A stretch of DNA of 64,000 nucleotides, taken from the NCBI RefSeq assembly GCF_001854475.1, contig NZ_MNAN01000028.1, forward strand, positions 103,640 through 167,639, written 5' to 3'. Within the stretch, counting starts at the first letter, position 1. Every line of letters begins with the position of its first letter. The notes below the pieces were generated by a model. It worked only from the letters and a program-made list of their open reading frames with translations, made no database searches and had not been told where the DNA came from. Source of the DNA: Pseudoalteromonas byunsanensis. GTDB taxonomy: Bacteria > Pseudomonadota > Gammaproteobacteria > Enterobacterales > Alteromonadaceae. Shown here in pieces: positions 35,675-45,758 of this stretch. A program made the translations under genes and the position numbers.

Positions 35675-36704
35675 TGAACAAAAACAACTACCCGCTGCGT
35701 ATGATGTAAATAAGCTTGATGGCGTCGATAAAGCCGCCATCCTGCTACTCAGTTTATCTGAAGAAGATGCTGCGCAAATCTTAAAACATCTAGAGCCAAA
35801 GCAAGTACAGCGTGTTGGTATGGCGATGGCGGCATTAGACGATTTATCACAAGCTAAGATAAGTGCTGTGCATAATCTATTTATTGAGCAAATTCAAAGC
35901 TTCAGTACAATTGGCTTTCAATCAGAAGACTTTATTAAGAAAGCCCTTACCGCAGCGCTTGGTGAAGATAAAGCCGCAAGTCTTATTGATCAGATTGTCA
36001 TGGGATCCGGAGCTAAGGGTTTGGACTCGCTCAAATGGATGGACTCAAAGCAGGTTGCGAATATTATTCGCAACGAACACCCTCAAATCCAAACCATTGT
36101 ACTGTCATATTTAGAACCAGAACAGTCTGCTGAAATACTGTCACAGTTTCCTGAAAAAGTGCGTCTTGATTTGACGATGCGTATCGCAAACTTAGAAGAA
36201 GTTCAACCAGCTGCTTTACAAGAGCTTAATGAAATCATGGAGAAACAGTTTGCTGGTCAAGCGGGTGCTCAAGCAGCGAAAATGGGTGGCTTAAAAGCTG
36301 CTGCAGATATTATGAACTATTTAGACACGAATATAGAAGGTCAACTTATGGACTCTATTCGTGAGCACGATGAAGAAATGTCTCAGCAAATTCAAGATCT
36401 TATGTTTGTGTTTGAAAACTTATTGGATGTGGACGATCGAGGTATTCAAACTATCTTGCGTGAAGTTCAACAAGATGTACTCATGAAAGCAATTAAAGGC
36501 ACTGATGACGCACTGAAAGAGAAAATTCTCAGCAATATGTCAAAACGTGCAGCAGAGATGCTGGCAGATGACCTTGAAGCAATGCCTCCAGTAAGGATCA
36601 GTGAAGTAGAAGCCGCTCAAAAAGAAATTCTATCGACGGCACGTCGCCTTGCAGATTCAGGTGAAATCATGCTTGGTGGTGGCGGTGGTGAGGAGTTCTT
36701 ATAA
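35667..36704 (+). CDS. fliG: Flagellar motor switch protein FliG
   Basis: 345 residues. The N-terminal part (DKAAILLLSLSEEDAAQIL) binds FliF, the middle (EHPQIQTIVLSYLEP, with the EHPQ motif) binds FliM and the C-terminal domain carries the charged torque helix (LMFVFENLLDVDDRGIQTIL). It forms the rotor part of the C-ring and contacts the stator. Start ATG is inside the fliF end. Confidence 0.95.
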   Translation: MTDEQKQLPAAYDVNKLDGVDKAAILLLSLSEEDAAQILKHLEPKQVQRVGMAMAALDDLSQAKISAVHNLFIEQIQSFSTIGFQSEDFIKKALTAALGEDKAASLIDQIVMGSGAKGLDSLKWMDSKQVANIIRNEHPQIQTIVLSYLEPEQSAEILSQFPEKVRLDLTMRIANLEEVQPAALQELNEIMEKQFAGQAGAQAAKMGGLKAAADIMNYLDTNIEGQLMDSIREHDEEMSQQIQDLMFVFENLLDVDDRGIQTILREVQQDVLMKAIKGTDDALKEKILSNMSKRAAEMLADDLEAMPPVRISEVEAAQKEILSTARRLADSGEIMLGGGGGEEFL

Positions 36705-36707
36705 TTT

Positions 36708-37526
36708 ATGAGTAACACCAAGTTTTATAAAGGACGACCAGTTGAGGGAGAAGCACTAGATGAGCTTCTTAAAAATTGGCCAATCCCCGATGTTTCGGAA
36801 GATCCTCGCAAGTATTCAGGACGTTCAACTGCATTTGGCAAGCCTTTGGAACAGCTGTATCAGAAGGCAGATAAAGGCAGCGAGGAGCCTGATTCTGAAG
36901 AACCTGAATTTCCGACATTGACGTTGGAAGAGTTAGAACAAATTCGTCAAGATGCTTACGATGAAGGCATAAAGCAAGGCCATGAGCAGGGCTACATTGA
37001 TGGCTTTGATAAAGGTGTGACAGAAGGTAAAGAAGCGGGATACAAAGAAGGGGTTGAAATTGGTAAACAGCAGGGACACGATGAAGCAAAACCCCTTATT
37101 GAAGAGAAGTTGCAAACGTTAACTTTAATAATCAATGAGCTACATGAGCCTTTGCGTCTAGTAGATGAGCGTTGTGAGAAGCAGCTTGTAGAACTTGCCA
37201 ATTTATTGGCGCAGGCAGTGATTTTTCGTGAAGTTGAATTAGATCACAACATCGTATTATTGGCTTTGAAAAAAGCCATGGACGCATTACCTATTTCGGA
37301 TCAAACCGTTAAGATTCACTTACACCCGGATGATTTGGAGCTTGTAAAAGAGGCATATGGTGAAGAACAGCTCGCAGGACAACATTGGCACCTCTTACCT
37401 GAACCCACATTGCAGCGCGGTGATGTTGAGGTTAAAACTACACAGTCTTCAATCGATATGACGCTGAAAACAAGGATTAAAGAAATCTTGGACGATTTTT
37501 TGCATGGTAGTGGTATCCAGTCGTAA
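36708..37526 (+). CDS. fliH: Flagellar export ATPase regulator FliH
   Basis: 272 residues. A Gly-rich heptad-like stretch in the middle ([22 protein letters not shown] over ~85-115, GxxxG repeats) is the FliH hallmark. The C-terminal ~120 residues ([25 protein letters not shown]) match the V-type ATPase E-subunit-like domain. It dimerises, binds FliI and holds it at the export gate. 3 bases after fliG and 14 before fliI. Confidence 0.9.
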   Translation: MSNTKFYKGRPVEGEALDELLKNWPIPDVSEDPRKYSGRSTAFGKPLEQLYQKADKGSEEPDSEEPEFPTLTLEELEQIRQDAYDEGIKQGHEQGYIDGFDKGVTEGKEAGYKEGVEIGKQQGHDEAKPLIEEKLQTLTLIINELHEPLRLVDERCEKQLVELANLLAQAVIFREVELDHNIVLLALKKAMDALPISDQTVKIHLHPDDLELVKEAYGEEQLAGQHWHLLPEPTLQRGDVEVKTTQSSIDMTLKTRIKEILDDFLHGSGIQS

Positions 37527-37540
37527 TTATTGGCTACACC

Positions 37541-38872
37541 ATGAGTGTTGAAAGTCCTTTAGCTGAGCGTTTAGCGCAATATAAAAAACACATACATCAA
37601 TTTGCTGTGCCTGTTGCTGGCAGTTTAACTCGAGTTGTAGGGTTAACACTCGAAGCGAAGGGGCTCAGTGCACCTGTTGGCAGTCAATGCAAAATAGAAA
37701 CCATTAGGGGTTTGGTTGATGCTGAAGTGGTCGGTTTTAATGACGACACACTCTATCTGATGCCAAATGATCACATTTCAGGTGTACTACCTGGCGCTCG
37801 AGTGATCCCTCAACTCAAAGAAACTGGGCTCCCCGTTGGAATGAGCTTGTTGGGGCGCGTTGTTGATGGTCTTGGCCGACCATTAGACAACCTCGGGCCT
37901 ATCAACGCAGAGCATACCTTGAAGTTTGCGCAAGATCAGATAAACCCGCTCGCTAGGCGTCCGATTAGCCAACCTATGGATGTGGGTGTAAGAGCTATAA
38001 ACTCCATTATAACAGTTGGACAAGGCCAGCGTATGGGCTTGTTTGCCGGAAGTGGCGTAGGTAAATCTGTGTTGCTAGGCATGATGACTCGAGGGAGTGA
38101 AGCTGATGTGATTGTGGTTGGCTTGGTCGGTGAGCGTGGGCGGGAAGTAAAAGAGTTTATTGATGAAATACTAGGAGTCGAAGGGCGCAAGCGTGCGGTC
38201 GTCGTTGCGGCACCAGCGGATGCTTCACCTCTAATGCGTTTAAAAGGATGCGAAAGTGCAGTGACTATCGCTGAGTATTTTCGCGACCAAGGGCTTAATG
38301 TATTGTTACTTTTAGACTCAGTCACGCGCTATGCAATGGCCCAGCGTGAGATTGCGCTTGCTGTCGGTGAGCCACCTGCAACTAAAGGCTACCCGCCTTC
38401 GGTGTTTGCGAAGCTACCTGCATTGGTTGAAAGAGCAGGTAATGGCGGGGAAGGACAGGGCTCTATAACCGCATTTTTCACGGTGTTAAGTGAAGGTGAT
38501 GACATGCAGGATCCGATAGCAGACTCTGCGCGAGCTATCTTGGATGGGCATATTGTGTTGTCTCGGGAGTTAGCTGATAGTGGTCATTACCCAGCAATTG
38601 ATATTGAAAAATCCATTAGCCGTGTGATGCCTCAAGTGGTCTCAGAAAGCCACTTACAGCAGGCCAGAGTGCTAAAACAGATATATGCGATGTATCAGCA
38701 AAACAAAGATATGATCACGCTTGGAGCCTATCAAAAAGGGAGCGATCCTATGCTTGATCAGGCTATTAATATGATGCCCACGGTAAACGCATTTTTACAG
38801 CAAGGCATGAAAGAAGTACTCAATTATGACCAGTGCTTACAAGAGCTTGCGAAATTATTGGGACAAGAATAA
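37541..38872 (+). CDS. fliI: Flagellum-specific type III export ATPase FliI
   Basis: 443 residues, F1-beta-like. Walker A is [13 protein letters not shown] (about residues 169-181), Walker B is [16 protein letters not shown] and the P-loop region [10 protein letters not shown] is typical. It powers or assists unfolding and export of flagellar substrates together with FliH and FliJ. Its stop overlaps the fliJ start by one base (TAATG). Confidence 0.95.
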   Translation: MSVESPLAERLAQYKKHIHQFAVPVAGSLTRVVGLTLEAKGLSAPVGSQCKIETIRGLVDAEVVGFNDDTLYLMPNDHISGVLPGARVIPQLKETGLPVGMSLLGRVVDGLGRPLDNLGPINAEHTLKFAQDQINPLARRPISQPMDVGVRAINSIITVGQGQRMGLFAGSGVGKSVLLGMMTRGSEADVIVVGLVGERGREVKEFIDEILGVEGRKRAVVVAAPADASPLMRLKGCESAVTIAEYFRDQGLNVLLLLDSVTRYAMAQREIALAVGEPPATKGYPPSVFAKLPALVERAGNGGEGQGSITAFFTVLSEGDDMQDPIADSARAILDGHIVLSRELADSGHYPAIDIEKSISRVMPQVVSESHLQQARVLKQIYAMYQQNKDMITLGAYQKGSDPMLDQAINMMPTVNAFLQQGMKEVLNYDQCLQELAKLLGQE

Positions 38873-39312
38873 TGGCGACAAATAAACTTAATTTGCTGTA
38901 TAAGCTTGAATCTGAGAAAGAAGAGTCTCTGCGCGTAAATTATATGCAGGCTCAACATCATTTGAATGACAATCAGCAAAAGCTGGCTGGTTTGAATGAT
39001 TTTCGTCTTGAATACAGTCAGCAACTTCATTTAAAAGCCAAGCAAGGCTTAACCAGTAGCGGTTTAATTCAATATCAGGCATTTATTAAAAAAATAGAAG
39101 ATGCTATGCAACAACAGGCAAAAACCGTGAACACTGCTAAGCAAGTTGTAGAGCAGCGGAAAAAACTATGGTTGGCGCAGCAAGTCAAAGCTAAAGCAAT
39201 CGAGAAACTTATTGAGAAAAAGCAGCTAGAGCTACAGAAAAAACGTGATAGATCTGAGCAGAAGTTGCTTGATGAATTTGCCACCAATCAGTTTATGCGC
39301 CGCAGAGCTTAA
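38872..39312 (+). CDS. fliJ: Flagellar export chaperone/stalk protein FliJ
   Basis: 146 residues, almost wholly charged coiled coil (YKLESEKEESLRVNYMQAQ near the start, KAKAIEKLIEKKQLELQKKR near the end), which fits FliJ, the central stalk of the FliI ring. Start chosen as ATG 38872, sharing a base with the fliI stop; the open frame runs further upstream inside fliI. Sequence is poorly conserved in this family, so identification leans on position. It is the last gene of the fliE operon. Confidence 0.88.
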   Translation: MATNKLNLLYKLESEKEESLRVNYMQAQHHLNDNQQKLAGLNDFRLEYSQQLHLKAKQGLTSSGLIQYQAFIKKIEDAMQQQAKTVNTAKQVVEQRKKLWLAQQVKAKAIEKLIEKKQLELQKKRDRSEQKLLDEFATNQFMRRRA

Positions 39313-39385
39313 GTTTAGTTTGTATGAGTCTTGGTTATTGTTGCGTTGTTCAAATTTAGAGTCTGGATTTTGGTACGGATAAAAG

Positions 39386-39402
39386 TGGCCTGAGTTTTGC
39401 TT
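39386..39402 (+). promoter_or_regulatory. Sigma-54 promoter of the fliK operon
   Basis: TGGCCTGAGTTTTGCTT: GG and GC separated by 10 bases, and TTTTGCTT is a strong -12. It lies about 57 bases before the fliK start and 75 bases after fliJ. A small GCGGC/GCCGC hairpin sits in the leader (39424-39443). Confidence 0.85.
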
Positions 39403-39458
39403 TTAATCTTCTAGTGATGTATCCGCGGCTGTTAATTGCCGCTTTGGCAGGTAAAAAT

Positions 39459-41465
39459 ATGCTTAATGTAACTATCAATAACTCAGTCAAGACTAGCGTT
39501 GATGCTGGTGCTGCGGAATATGCAAATACTCAAGAAGATGGCGCAAATGAAGAGCTGAGCTTTTTGGCGACCCTTACGCAGATCAGTAACACTGATACTC
39601 GTAAAGAAACGAGCAAAACTGATATTAGTACACAGACGAGCAACACTGATACTAGTAAAGAGACGAGCAACTCGATCAGTACATATGGTGAGCAGCAACC
39701 GGAAGATGACGATACGAATATAGAGTCATTATCAGAAAATGAAATAGACGCAGTGCCCAATGGTTACGATGAAAGCGACGCGCATTTTATGTCTGAAACA
39801 TCTGAAGCTGATGATGAAATTGATTTACTCTCAGACACAGAACAAACCAGTAAGCATCAGAATCAGTCTTCAGCGGGTGATTTACTGGCACAGATAAATG
39901 CAGCTAATCAGCAAAAAACAGATGTGACCAGATATCAAACCGATGAGATAACCGCAAAAGAAGATAGCCGTATCGTAAAAAGTGGGAAAAACATCAGTAA
40001 AATTGATTTTAAAACTGAGTCAATTGAAAAGCCTGTTGATCGTATTATTACCCCTCCTTGGTTTGATGCTATGTCGGTTGATGAAGAACTTTCTGAGCAA
40101 CAAGACGGAACTCAATATTCTGATGGTAAAGGAAAAGTTATTTCCTCTTTAACAGAATCACATACTAAGCATAATAAGGCTGAAGCGTTAGCTGATGGGC
40201 AAGAGAAAGCCAGTGATAAAGCAGTTAAATCTGAACAGGCTCTATTGCAGCAAGCGCAAATAAATGCTGCAGACGAAGCTGCAAAAAATGCGGCAGCCAA
40301 AGTGACTCCAATAGCTGCAACTGTAAAAAATGATGCAAATTTATCGGAGCAGCAATTCAATACTCCGCCTCTAAAGAAAAATGAGTTAGCTCAGCAAGTT
40401 AGCGATATTGCTAAACAAATCGGTGAGAAAGCGACTCAAGGTAGTGCTCAAGATAACAAGGTGCCAGCTGAGCTTAAAGCAACTCTAGAACAGCAATTAT
40501 CACTATTGTCACCGAAAGAGAGAAGTGCATTACAACAAGGGTTACAGCAACTCAGTAAAGAAGGCAAAGCATCCCCGTTAGTTGAGCAAGCCTTACAGCA
40601 ATTAAAAGAACTTGATGAAAGCCAAGTCTCGTTGACGAAACAGTCGCCTCGTGGTGATGTGACAGTAGGGGTGAATGCTGCAGCATTAGCTGGTGGAAAA
40701 AATGCTTCTTACAACAGCACCAAAGTAGATAAAGATGCTGCTAAGCAAGATGTGAAGGTGTTGCAAAAGGCTATGAACTCAGTTGATGGGGATAGTTTTC
40801 ATTCAGATATTAAACGAGAGGTATTGAGTGTTGGCCAATTAGCTCAAGCCATGCCAAGCCCTCAGGTAGAACAGCTTTTCAAAGTGATCGCAGCGCCAAT
40901 TCAGACTAATTCGCCATCTTCGCAATTTAGTGAGCTAGTCCAATATTTGGAACAACTAGATGCAGCGCCACAGAACACACAATCTCAGCAACTTAATAGC
41001 ACATCACAAAAAGTGCAAGTCGATGCGCAAATGTTGCAAGCAGTAAATATTGCTCGTAATGATGCGGCTAAAATTTTACAAGAGAAAGTGTCAATGATGC
41101 TGAATCTCAATAATCAAGAAGCTGAGATCAGGCTCGATCCACGTGAACTTGGTAGTATGCAGATCAGAATCCGTACTGATGCAGAACAAGCGCAAGTTAA
41201 CTTTGTGGTGCAAAATCAACAAGCAAAAGATTTACTTGAGCAATCAATGCCAAAGCTAAGAGAAATGTTAGCTGAACAAGGTATTGAGTTGGGACAGAGT
41301 AATATTGAGCAAGGTAGTGAAGGTCAACAGGAACAAATGTTTGGCTCACATGATGAGGGGCAGGCGAATTCTGGGTTGGCAGAACAATCCGAGCAGGGTG
41401 AAAATACATCATCACAAGCAAGCGGTTCTTTAAACGATGGTTCTTCAATAGATTATTACGCCTAA
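39459..41465 (+). CDS. fliK: Flagellar hook-length control protein FliK
   Basis: 668 residues from the ATG at 39459, which has AGG about 10 bases upstream; the open frame starts 15 codons earlier. The long N-terminal part is low-complexity, rich in Gln, Asp and Ser, and contains a 27-bp tandem repeat. The C-terminal Flg_hook domain is clear: EAEIRLDPRELGSMQIRI and then NFVVQNQQAKDLLEQSMPKLREML. FliK measures the hook and makes FlhB switch to filament export. It is first in the operon leading to flhB. Confidence 0.92.
   Translation: MLNVTINNSVKTSVDAGAAEYANTQEDGANEELSFLATLTQISNTDTRKETSKTDISTQTSNTDTSKETSNSISTYGEQQPEDDDTNIESLSENEIDAVPNGYDESDAHFMSETSEADDEIDLLSDTEQTSKHQNQSSAGDLLAQINAANQQKTDVTRYQTDEITAKEDSRIVKSGKNISKIDFKTESIEKPVDRIITPPWFDAMSVDEELSEQQDGTQYSDGKGKVISSLTESHTKHNKAEALADGQEKASDKAVKSEQALLQQAQINAADEAAKNAAAKVTPIAATVKNDANLSEQQFNTPPLKKNELAQQVSDIAKQIGEKATQGSAQDNKVPAELKATLEQQLSLLSPKERSALQQGLQQLSKEGKASPLVEQALQQLKELDESQVSLTKQSPRGDVTVGVNAAALAGGKNASYNSTKVDKDAAKQDVKVLQKAMNSVDGDSFHSDIKREVLSVGQLAQAMPSPQVEQLFKVIAAPIQTNSPSSQFSELVQYLEQLDAAPQNTQSQQLNSTSQKVQVDAQMLQAVNIARNDAAKILQEKVSMMLNLNNQEAEIRLDPRELGSMQIRIRTDAEQAQVNFVVQNQQAKDLLEQSMPKLREMLAEQGIELGQSNIEQGSEGQQEQMFGSHDEGQANSGLAEQSEQGENTSSQASGSLNDGSSIDYYA
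39588..39668 (+). repeat. 27-bp tandem repeat (3 units) inside fliK
   Basis: Three head-to-tail 27-base units at 39588-39614, 39615-39641 and 39642-39668. Units 1 and 3 are nearly identical; unit 2 has diverged. They encode NTDTRKETS, KTDISTQTS and NTDTSKETS. The frame is kept, so loss or gain of a unit would change FliK by nine residues. Confidence 0.85.
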
Positions 41466-41522
41466 CTACTGCTATTATATAGAAATAGACCCTTAGCTGT
41501 TTGGCTTATATAAGGAAAAACA

Positions 41523-42041
41523 ATGGCAGAAGAAACCAACTTAGAAATTGAAGAAGCGGGTGGTAATAAGACAAAGATTATTATTGCAGCTGTTGCAGTA
41601 GTAGCATTGGTTGCTGCTGGTATTTGGTTTTTGACTTCCTCGGAAGAAGCCCCAGTTGAAACACTGGCTGAAGAAGAAACAGCGCAGCAAGCTACAGCTA
41701 ACGCCTCTTCGGTAAATACTGGTAGTGCCCTTTATGTTGCTATGCCGAGACCATTTGTATTTAACGTACCTGGAGCAAGCAGAGACCGCATAGTTCAGAT
41801 CAAAGTACAGCTTCTGGTCCGTGGCGATATCAACGAAGAAATCGCGAAAAAACATATCCCTTTGATTGAGGGAACGCTTTTAAGTGTATTTTCGACAACG
41901 ACAGCGGACGAGCTAAGTACTAGTGCTGGAAAGGAGTCGTTACGTTTGTCAGCTGTAGATAAAGTACAAGCCGCAATGGAAGGGGTTGAGGGCAGTAAAG
42001 TCATTGAACGTGTGCTATTCACCGGCTTTGTAATGCAGTGA
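41523..42041 (+). CDS. fliL: Flagellar basal body protein FliL
   Basis: 172 residues. A cytoplasmic start is followed by one membrane span (IIIAAVAVVALVAAGIWFL, ~19-37) and a periplasmic stomatin-like FliL domain beginning near RPFVFNVPG and ending LSTSAGKESLRLSAVDKVQ. FliL surrounds the stators and supports motor torque. It lies 57 bases after fliK and 8 before fliM. Confidence 0.92.
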   Translation: MAEETNLEIEEAGGNKTKIIIAAVAVVALVAAGIWFLTSSEEAPVETLAEEETAQQATANASSVNTGSALYVAMPRPFVFNVPGASRDRIVQIKVQLLVRGDINEEIAKKHIPLIEGTLLSVFSTTTADELSTSAGKESLRLSAVDKVQAAMEGVEGSKVIERVLFTGFVMQ

Positions 42042-42049
42042 GGTCTTAA

Positions 42050-43141
42050 GTGAGTGATTTATTATCCCAAGACGAAATCGATGCGCTACTTCATGGCGTA
42101 GATGATGTCGAAGAGGAAGAAATAGGCGAAGGTGATGACGGAGATTCAACTGCGTTACAGTATGACTTCTCATCGCAAGACCGTATCGTTCGTGGTCGTA
42201 TGCCGACCCTTGAAATTGTTAATGAGCGCTTTGCTCGGCATATGCGTATTAGCCTATTCAACATGATGCGACGAACTGCTGAGGTATCTATTAACGGGGT
42301 ACAAATGCTCAAGTTTGGCGAGTACATCCATACCTTATTCGTTCCAACTAGCTTAAATATGGTGCGTTTCAGGCCTTTAAAGGGAACAGGTCTGATTACG
42401 ATGGAAGCGCGTCTAGTCTTTATCTTGGTAGATAACTTTTTTGGTGGTGATGGTCGCTATCATGCAAAAATTGAAGGCCGAGAATTTACCCCAACAGAAC
42501 GCCGAATAGTCCAAATGCTATTAAAAATAATCTTTGAAGATTATAAAGAAGCTTGGGCACCGGTTATGGATGTATCTTTTGAATACCTAGACTCTGAAGT
42601 TAACCCAGCCATGGCTAACATTGTGAGTCCTACAGAAGTGGTAGTAATTAGCTCATTCCATATTGAGCTTGATGGTGGTGGTGGTGATTTTCATATCTCA
42701 CTTCCTTACTCAATGCTAGAACCCATTCGTGAACTGTTAGACGCAGGTGTGCAGTCGGATACCGAAGATACCGATTTGCGCTGGAGTAAAGCGCTACGTG
42801 ATGAAATCATGGATGTGGAAGTCGAACTATCGACACAATTACTTGAGATAGATTTGACGCTAGAACAAATCATGGGCTTAAAAGCGGGAGATGTTATTCC
42901 TGTGGAAATGCCAGAATACATCACTGTATTTATCGAAGAGCTGCCTACATTTAGAGCTAAAATGGGACGCTCAAGAGACAATGTTGCGCTGCAAATTAGT
43001 GAAAAAATTAAACGCCCTGAATCGGTTAAATCTGAACTACATGTGTTCACCAAAGGTGGCAAGAAGCTTGACTCAGATGCAGAGCTTGCGGAATTGGAAG
43101 AAGATTTACATCTGTCAGAAGGTGTGGACTTAGATTGGTAA
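42050..43141 (+). CDS. fliM: Flagellar motor switch protein FliM
   Basis: 363 residues with a GTG start. The first residues LLSQDEIDALLHGV are the conserved CheY-P-binding helix. The middle CheC-like domain contains GTGLITMEARLVFILVDNF and the FliG-contacting region, and the end is a SpoA-type domain. It links CheY signalling to rotor direction. Followed 28 bases later by fliN. Confidence 0.95.
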   Translation: MSDLLSQDEIDALLHGVDDVEEEEIGEGDDGDSTALQYDFSSQDRIVRGRMPTLEIVNERFARHMRISLFNMMRRTAEVSINGVQMLKFGEYIHTLFVPTSLNMVRFRPLKGTGLITMEARLVFILVDNFFGGDGRYHAKIEGREFTPTERRIVQMLLKIIFEDYKEAWAPVMDVSFEYLDSEVNPAMANIVSPTEVVVISSFHIELDGGGGDFHISLPYSMLEPIRELLDAGVQSDTEDTDLRWSKALRDEIMDVEVELSTQLLEIDLTLEQIMGLKAGDVIPVEMPEYITVFIEELPTFRAKMGRSRDNVALQISEKIKRPESVKSELHVFTKGGKKLDSDAELAELEEDLHLSEGVDLDW

Positions 43142-43169
43142 GAATTGATTACATAAAGGTTTTGATAGT

Positions 43170-43571
43170 ATGAGTGATGATCAAGATACAATGGACGAAT
43201 GGGCAGCAGCACTAGCTGAGGCGGAAGAAAGCGAAAATGTATCCAGCGAGCCCGAAGTGGCAGAACTGGATGAACTTAAAGATACAACTTCCAACCTATC
43301 GCCAGACGAAAAACGCAAGTTAGATACTATTTTAGATATCCCAGTCACCATCTCGATGGAAGTGGGACGCTCTAAAATTAATATTCGTAACTTACTACAA
43401 CTTAACCAGGGGTCGGTTGTGGAACTTGACCGAGTAGCGGGCGAACCGTTGGATGTTCTTGTTAACGGTACGTTAATAGCGCATGGGGAAGTTGTAGTAG
43501 TAAACGACAAATTTGGTATACGTCTAACTGACGTAATTAGCCAAGTTGAACGTATCAAAAAACTACGATGA
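43170..43571 (+). CDS. fliN: Flagellar motor switch protein FliN
   Basis: 133 residues. An acidic N-terminal tail precedes a SpoA domain: LDIPVTISMEVGRSKINIRN, GSVVELDRVAGEPLDVLVNG and the closing GEVVVVNDKFGIRLTDVI. FliN forms the base of the C-ring with FliM and binds FliH. Its stop overlaps the fliO ATG (ATGA). Confidence 0.95.
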   Translation: MSDDQDTMDEWAAALAEAEESENVSSEPEVAELDELKDTTSNLSPDEKRKLDTILDIPVTISMEVGRSKINIRNLLQLNQGSVVELDRVAGEPLDVLVNGTLIAHGEVVVVNDKFGIRLTDVISQVERIKKLR

Positions 43572-43969
43572 AGATATTCACCAGCGCACTTTTGCTATTG
43601 GCAGCCATGCCAGTTATAGCGAAGCAGGAAATGACAGGCTTAAGCATGGAACTTTTGTCTATGGGCTTGTCATTAATGCTGGTAGTCGTACTTATTATCG
43701 GCTTGGGATTATTAGTTAAAAAATTCAATCCCAACTTGGGTAATAGCAAAGATTTTAGGGTTATACGTAGCCTGCCATTGGGTACAAAAGAGCGCCTGAT
43801 GGTGATAGAAATTGATGACAAACAACATTTGCTTGGGGTAACGCCTCATAGCATAAATTATTTATATCAATTAGAGCAGCCGCTAGAAGAAGCGCAGGTA
43901 CCAGCATTTGCAAAAGAGCTTGGGCGATTTGTAGGTAGACAAAATAACAAGAATAGTTCTTATGATTAG
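43568..43969 (+). CDS. fliO: Flagellar biosynthesis protein FliO
   Basis: 133 residues. A hydrophobic N-terminus ([15 protein letters not shown], a probable signal sequence) and one span ([20 protein letters not shown]) are followed by a cytoplasmic domain with [19 protein letters not shown]. FliO helps FliP assemble into the export gate. It overlaps fliN by 4 and fliP by 8 bases. Confidence 0.88.
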   Translation: MKIFTSALLLLAAMPVIAKQEMTGLSMELLSMGLSLMLVVVLIIGLGLLVKKFNPNLGNSKDFRVIRSLPLGTKERLMVIEIDDKQHLLGVTPHSINYLYQLEQPLEEAQVPAFAKELGRFVGRQNNKNSSYD

Positions 43970-44702
43970 ATTTTTAATAGCGCTTATTGGTCTGGGCTTT
44001 TTACCTTTTGCCGGCGCTGAAGGTATTGACGCGCTAAGTGTCACCACAAACCCAGATGGTTCGCAAGAATACTCAGTAACATTGCAAGTTCTTGCTATTA
44101 TGACAGCCCTGAGCTTCATTCCGGCTGCAGTGATAATGATGACTTCATTTACACGTATCATAGTGGTGTTAGCAATTTTAAGGCAGGCAATTGGCCTTCA
44201 ACAGTCACCTTCAAACCAAATTCTATTGGGCATGTCTTTGTTTTTAACGTTTTTTATTATGGCACCTATATTTAGCCAAATAAATGACAGAGCCGTACAA
44301 CCTTATTTAAATGAGCAACTTACATCACTACAAGCATTAGAGCAGGCGAAAGAGCCATTAAAAGCGTTTATGCTCTCGCAAACACGTATTAAAGATTTAG
44401 AAACCTTCGCCAAAATTGCTGGATATGACAAGCTAGACACTCCAGAAGACACTCCCTTTGTAGTGATCATACCTGCATTTGTGACCAGTGAACTTCAGAC
44501 TGCTTTCATTATTGGCTTTATGTTTTTTATACCATTTTTGATTGTGGACTTAGTGGTTGCCAGTGTATTAATGGCGATGGGTATGATGATGTTGTCACCA
44601 ATGATTGTTTCTTTACCATTTAAAATAATGCTATTCGTATTGGTTGATGGCTGGGGATTAGTGATGGGCACATTGGCCCGCAGTTTTGGTTTAGGGGTGT
44701 AA
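43962..44702 (+). CDS. fliP: Flagellar export gate protein FliP
   Basis: 246 residues with a cleavable-type signal ([17 protein letters not shown]) and four further membrane segments. Family motifs are [20 protein letters not shown], the periplasmic stretch in the middle and [21 protein letters not shown]. FliP forms a pentamer with FliQ and FliR as the core of the export channel. Confidence 0.95.
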   Translation: MIRFLIALIGLGFLPFAGAEGIDALSVTTNPDGSQEYSVTLQVLAIMTALSFIPAAVIMMTSFTRIIVVLAILRQAIGLQQSPSNQILLGMSLFLTFFIMAPIFSQINDRAVQPYLNEQLTSLQALEQAKEPLKAFMLSQTRIKDLETFAKIAGYDKLDTPEDTPFVVIIPAFVTSELQTAFIIGFMFFIPFLIVDLVVASVLMAMGMMMLSPMIVSLPFKIMLFVLVDGWGLVMGTLARSFGLGV

Positions 44703-44703
44703 T

Positions 44704-44973
44704 ATGGAACCCGAAGTATTTGTCGATATACTGAGTGACTCACTATTTTTGGTCATAAAGCTAGTAGCGGCAATTGTACTTCCAGGGTTGTTAATTGGTT
44801 TGGTGGTTGCGGTGTTTCAGGCTGCGACCTCAATCAACGAACAGACTCTGAGCTTCCTGCCTCGTTTGATTATTACGATTCTTGCTTTGATAGTTGGAGG
44901 CCACTGGTTAACTCAGGAGCTCATGGACTTTTTCACGGGGATTGTAATGCGGATCCCTGAAATAGCAGGGTAG
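44704..44973 (+). CDS. fliQ: Flagellar export gate protein FliQ
   Basis: 89 residues with two membrane helices (VIKLVAAIVLPGLLIGLVVAV and RLIITILALIVGGHW) and the linker QAATSINEQTLSFLPR typical of FliQ. Part of the FliPQR channel. It lies 1 base after fliP and 2 bases before fliR. Confidence 0.95.
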   Translation: MEPEVFVDILSDSLFLVIKLVAAIVLPGLLIGLVVAVFQAATSINEQTLSFLPRLIITILALIVGGHWLTQELMDFFTGIVMRIPEIAG

Positions 44974-44975
44974 AG

Positions 44976-45755
44976 ATGGAATTTCCGATTACAACTATCA
45001 TGCAGTGGCTGAGTGATCTGTTACTGCCTCTGGTGCGGATCAGTTCAATGCTTATGGTCATGGCAGGTTTAGGGGCACAAACGGTGCCAACTAGAATTAA
45101 ACTCGCCTTATCTGTGGTCATCACTTTTGCGGTTATGCCTGCGCTTCCAAAAGCTGAATTTGTTCAGCTATTTTCCTTTTCAATGCTGCTAGTTGTGATT
45201 CAACAGATGATTATTGGCATTGCCATTGGCTTTGCGTCACTATTATTACTCAACACGTTTATTATCGCAGGTCAAATCCTGGCAATGCAGACTGGTCTGG
45301 GTTTTGCTTCGGTTGTTGACCCTGCGAACGGGTTGAGCGTACCCGCAGTGGGACAATTTTATCTTATCTTGGCAACCTTGTTATTCTTTGTTTTTAACGG
45401 TCATTTGATGATGATGAATATGATTATTTTTAGTTTTGAAACTTTTCCTATTAATGGTCAATGGTGGGTCGTAGATAACTATTGGCAAATTGTTAATTGG
45501 GGCGGTTGGATGTTTACTACCGCTCTAGCGCTCTCCTTAGCTCCTCTGACAGCTATGTTAGTAATTAATATCTCATTTGGGATAATGACGCGAGCAGCTC
45601 CACAAATGAATATTTTCTCTGTTGGCTTTGCTTTCACTTTAGTGGCTGGTTTAACCATTATCTGGGCCACATTAGGCAACTTTGTCGTACAGTTTGAATT
45701 CCAGTGGCTGAAGATGACCGAGCTGATGTGTAACTTAATTGGTTGTACGGTTTAG
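44976..45755 (+). CDS. fliR: Flagellar export gate protein FliR
   Basis: 259 residues with about six membrane segments. Recognisable pieces are GQILAMQTGLGFASVVDPANG and the plug-like region ISFGIMTRAAPQMNIFSVGFA. FliR completes the FliPQR gate and contacts FlhB. 3 bases before flhB. Confidence 0.94.
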   Translation: MEFPITTIMQWLSDLLLPLVRISSMLMVMAGLGAQTVPTRIKLALSVVITFAVMPALPKAEFVQLFSFSMLLVVIQQMIIGIAIGFASLLLLNTFIIAGQILAMQTGLGFASVVDPANGLSVPAVGQFYLILATLLFFVFNGHLMMMNMIIFSFETFPINGQWWVVDNYWQIVNWGGWMFTTALALSLAPLTAMLVINISFGIMTRAAPQMNIFSVGFAFTLVAGLTIIWATLGNFVVQFEFQWLKMTELMCNLIGCTV

Positions 45756-45758
45756 CAT

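Noticed and set aside
39588-39668. CRISPR-like array
   Set aside because: The units are directly abutting, in frame within fliK, and have no spacers.
42706-43212. Long minus-strand open frame opposite fliM and fliN
   Set aside because: Ser-rich antisense shadow of fliM/fliN without recognisable domain or start signal.
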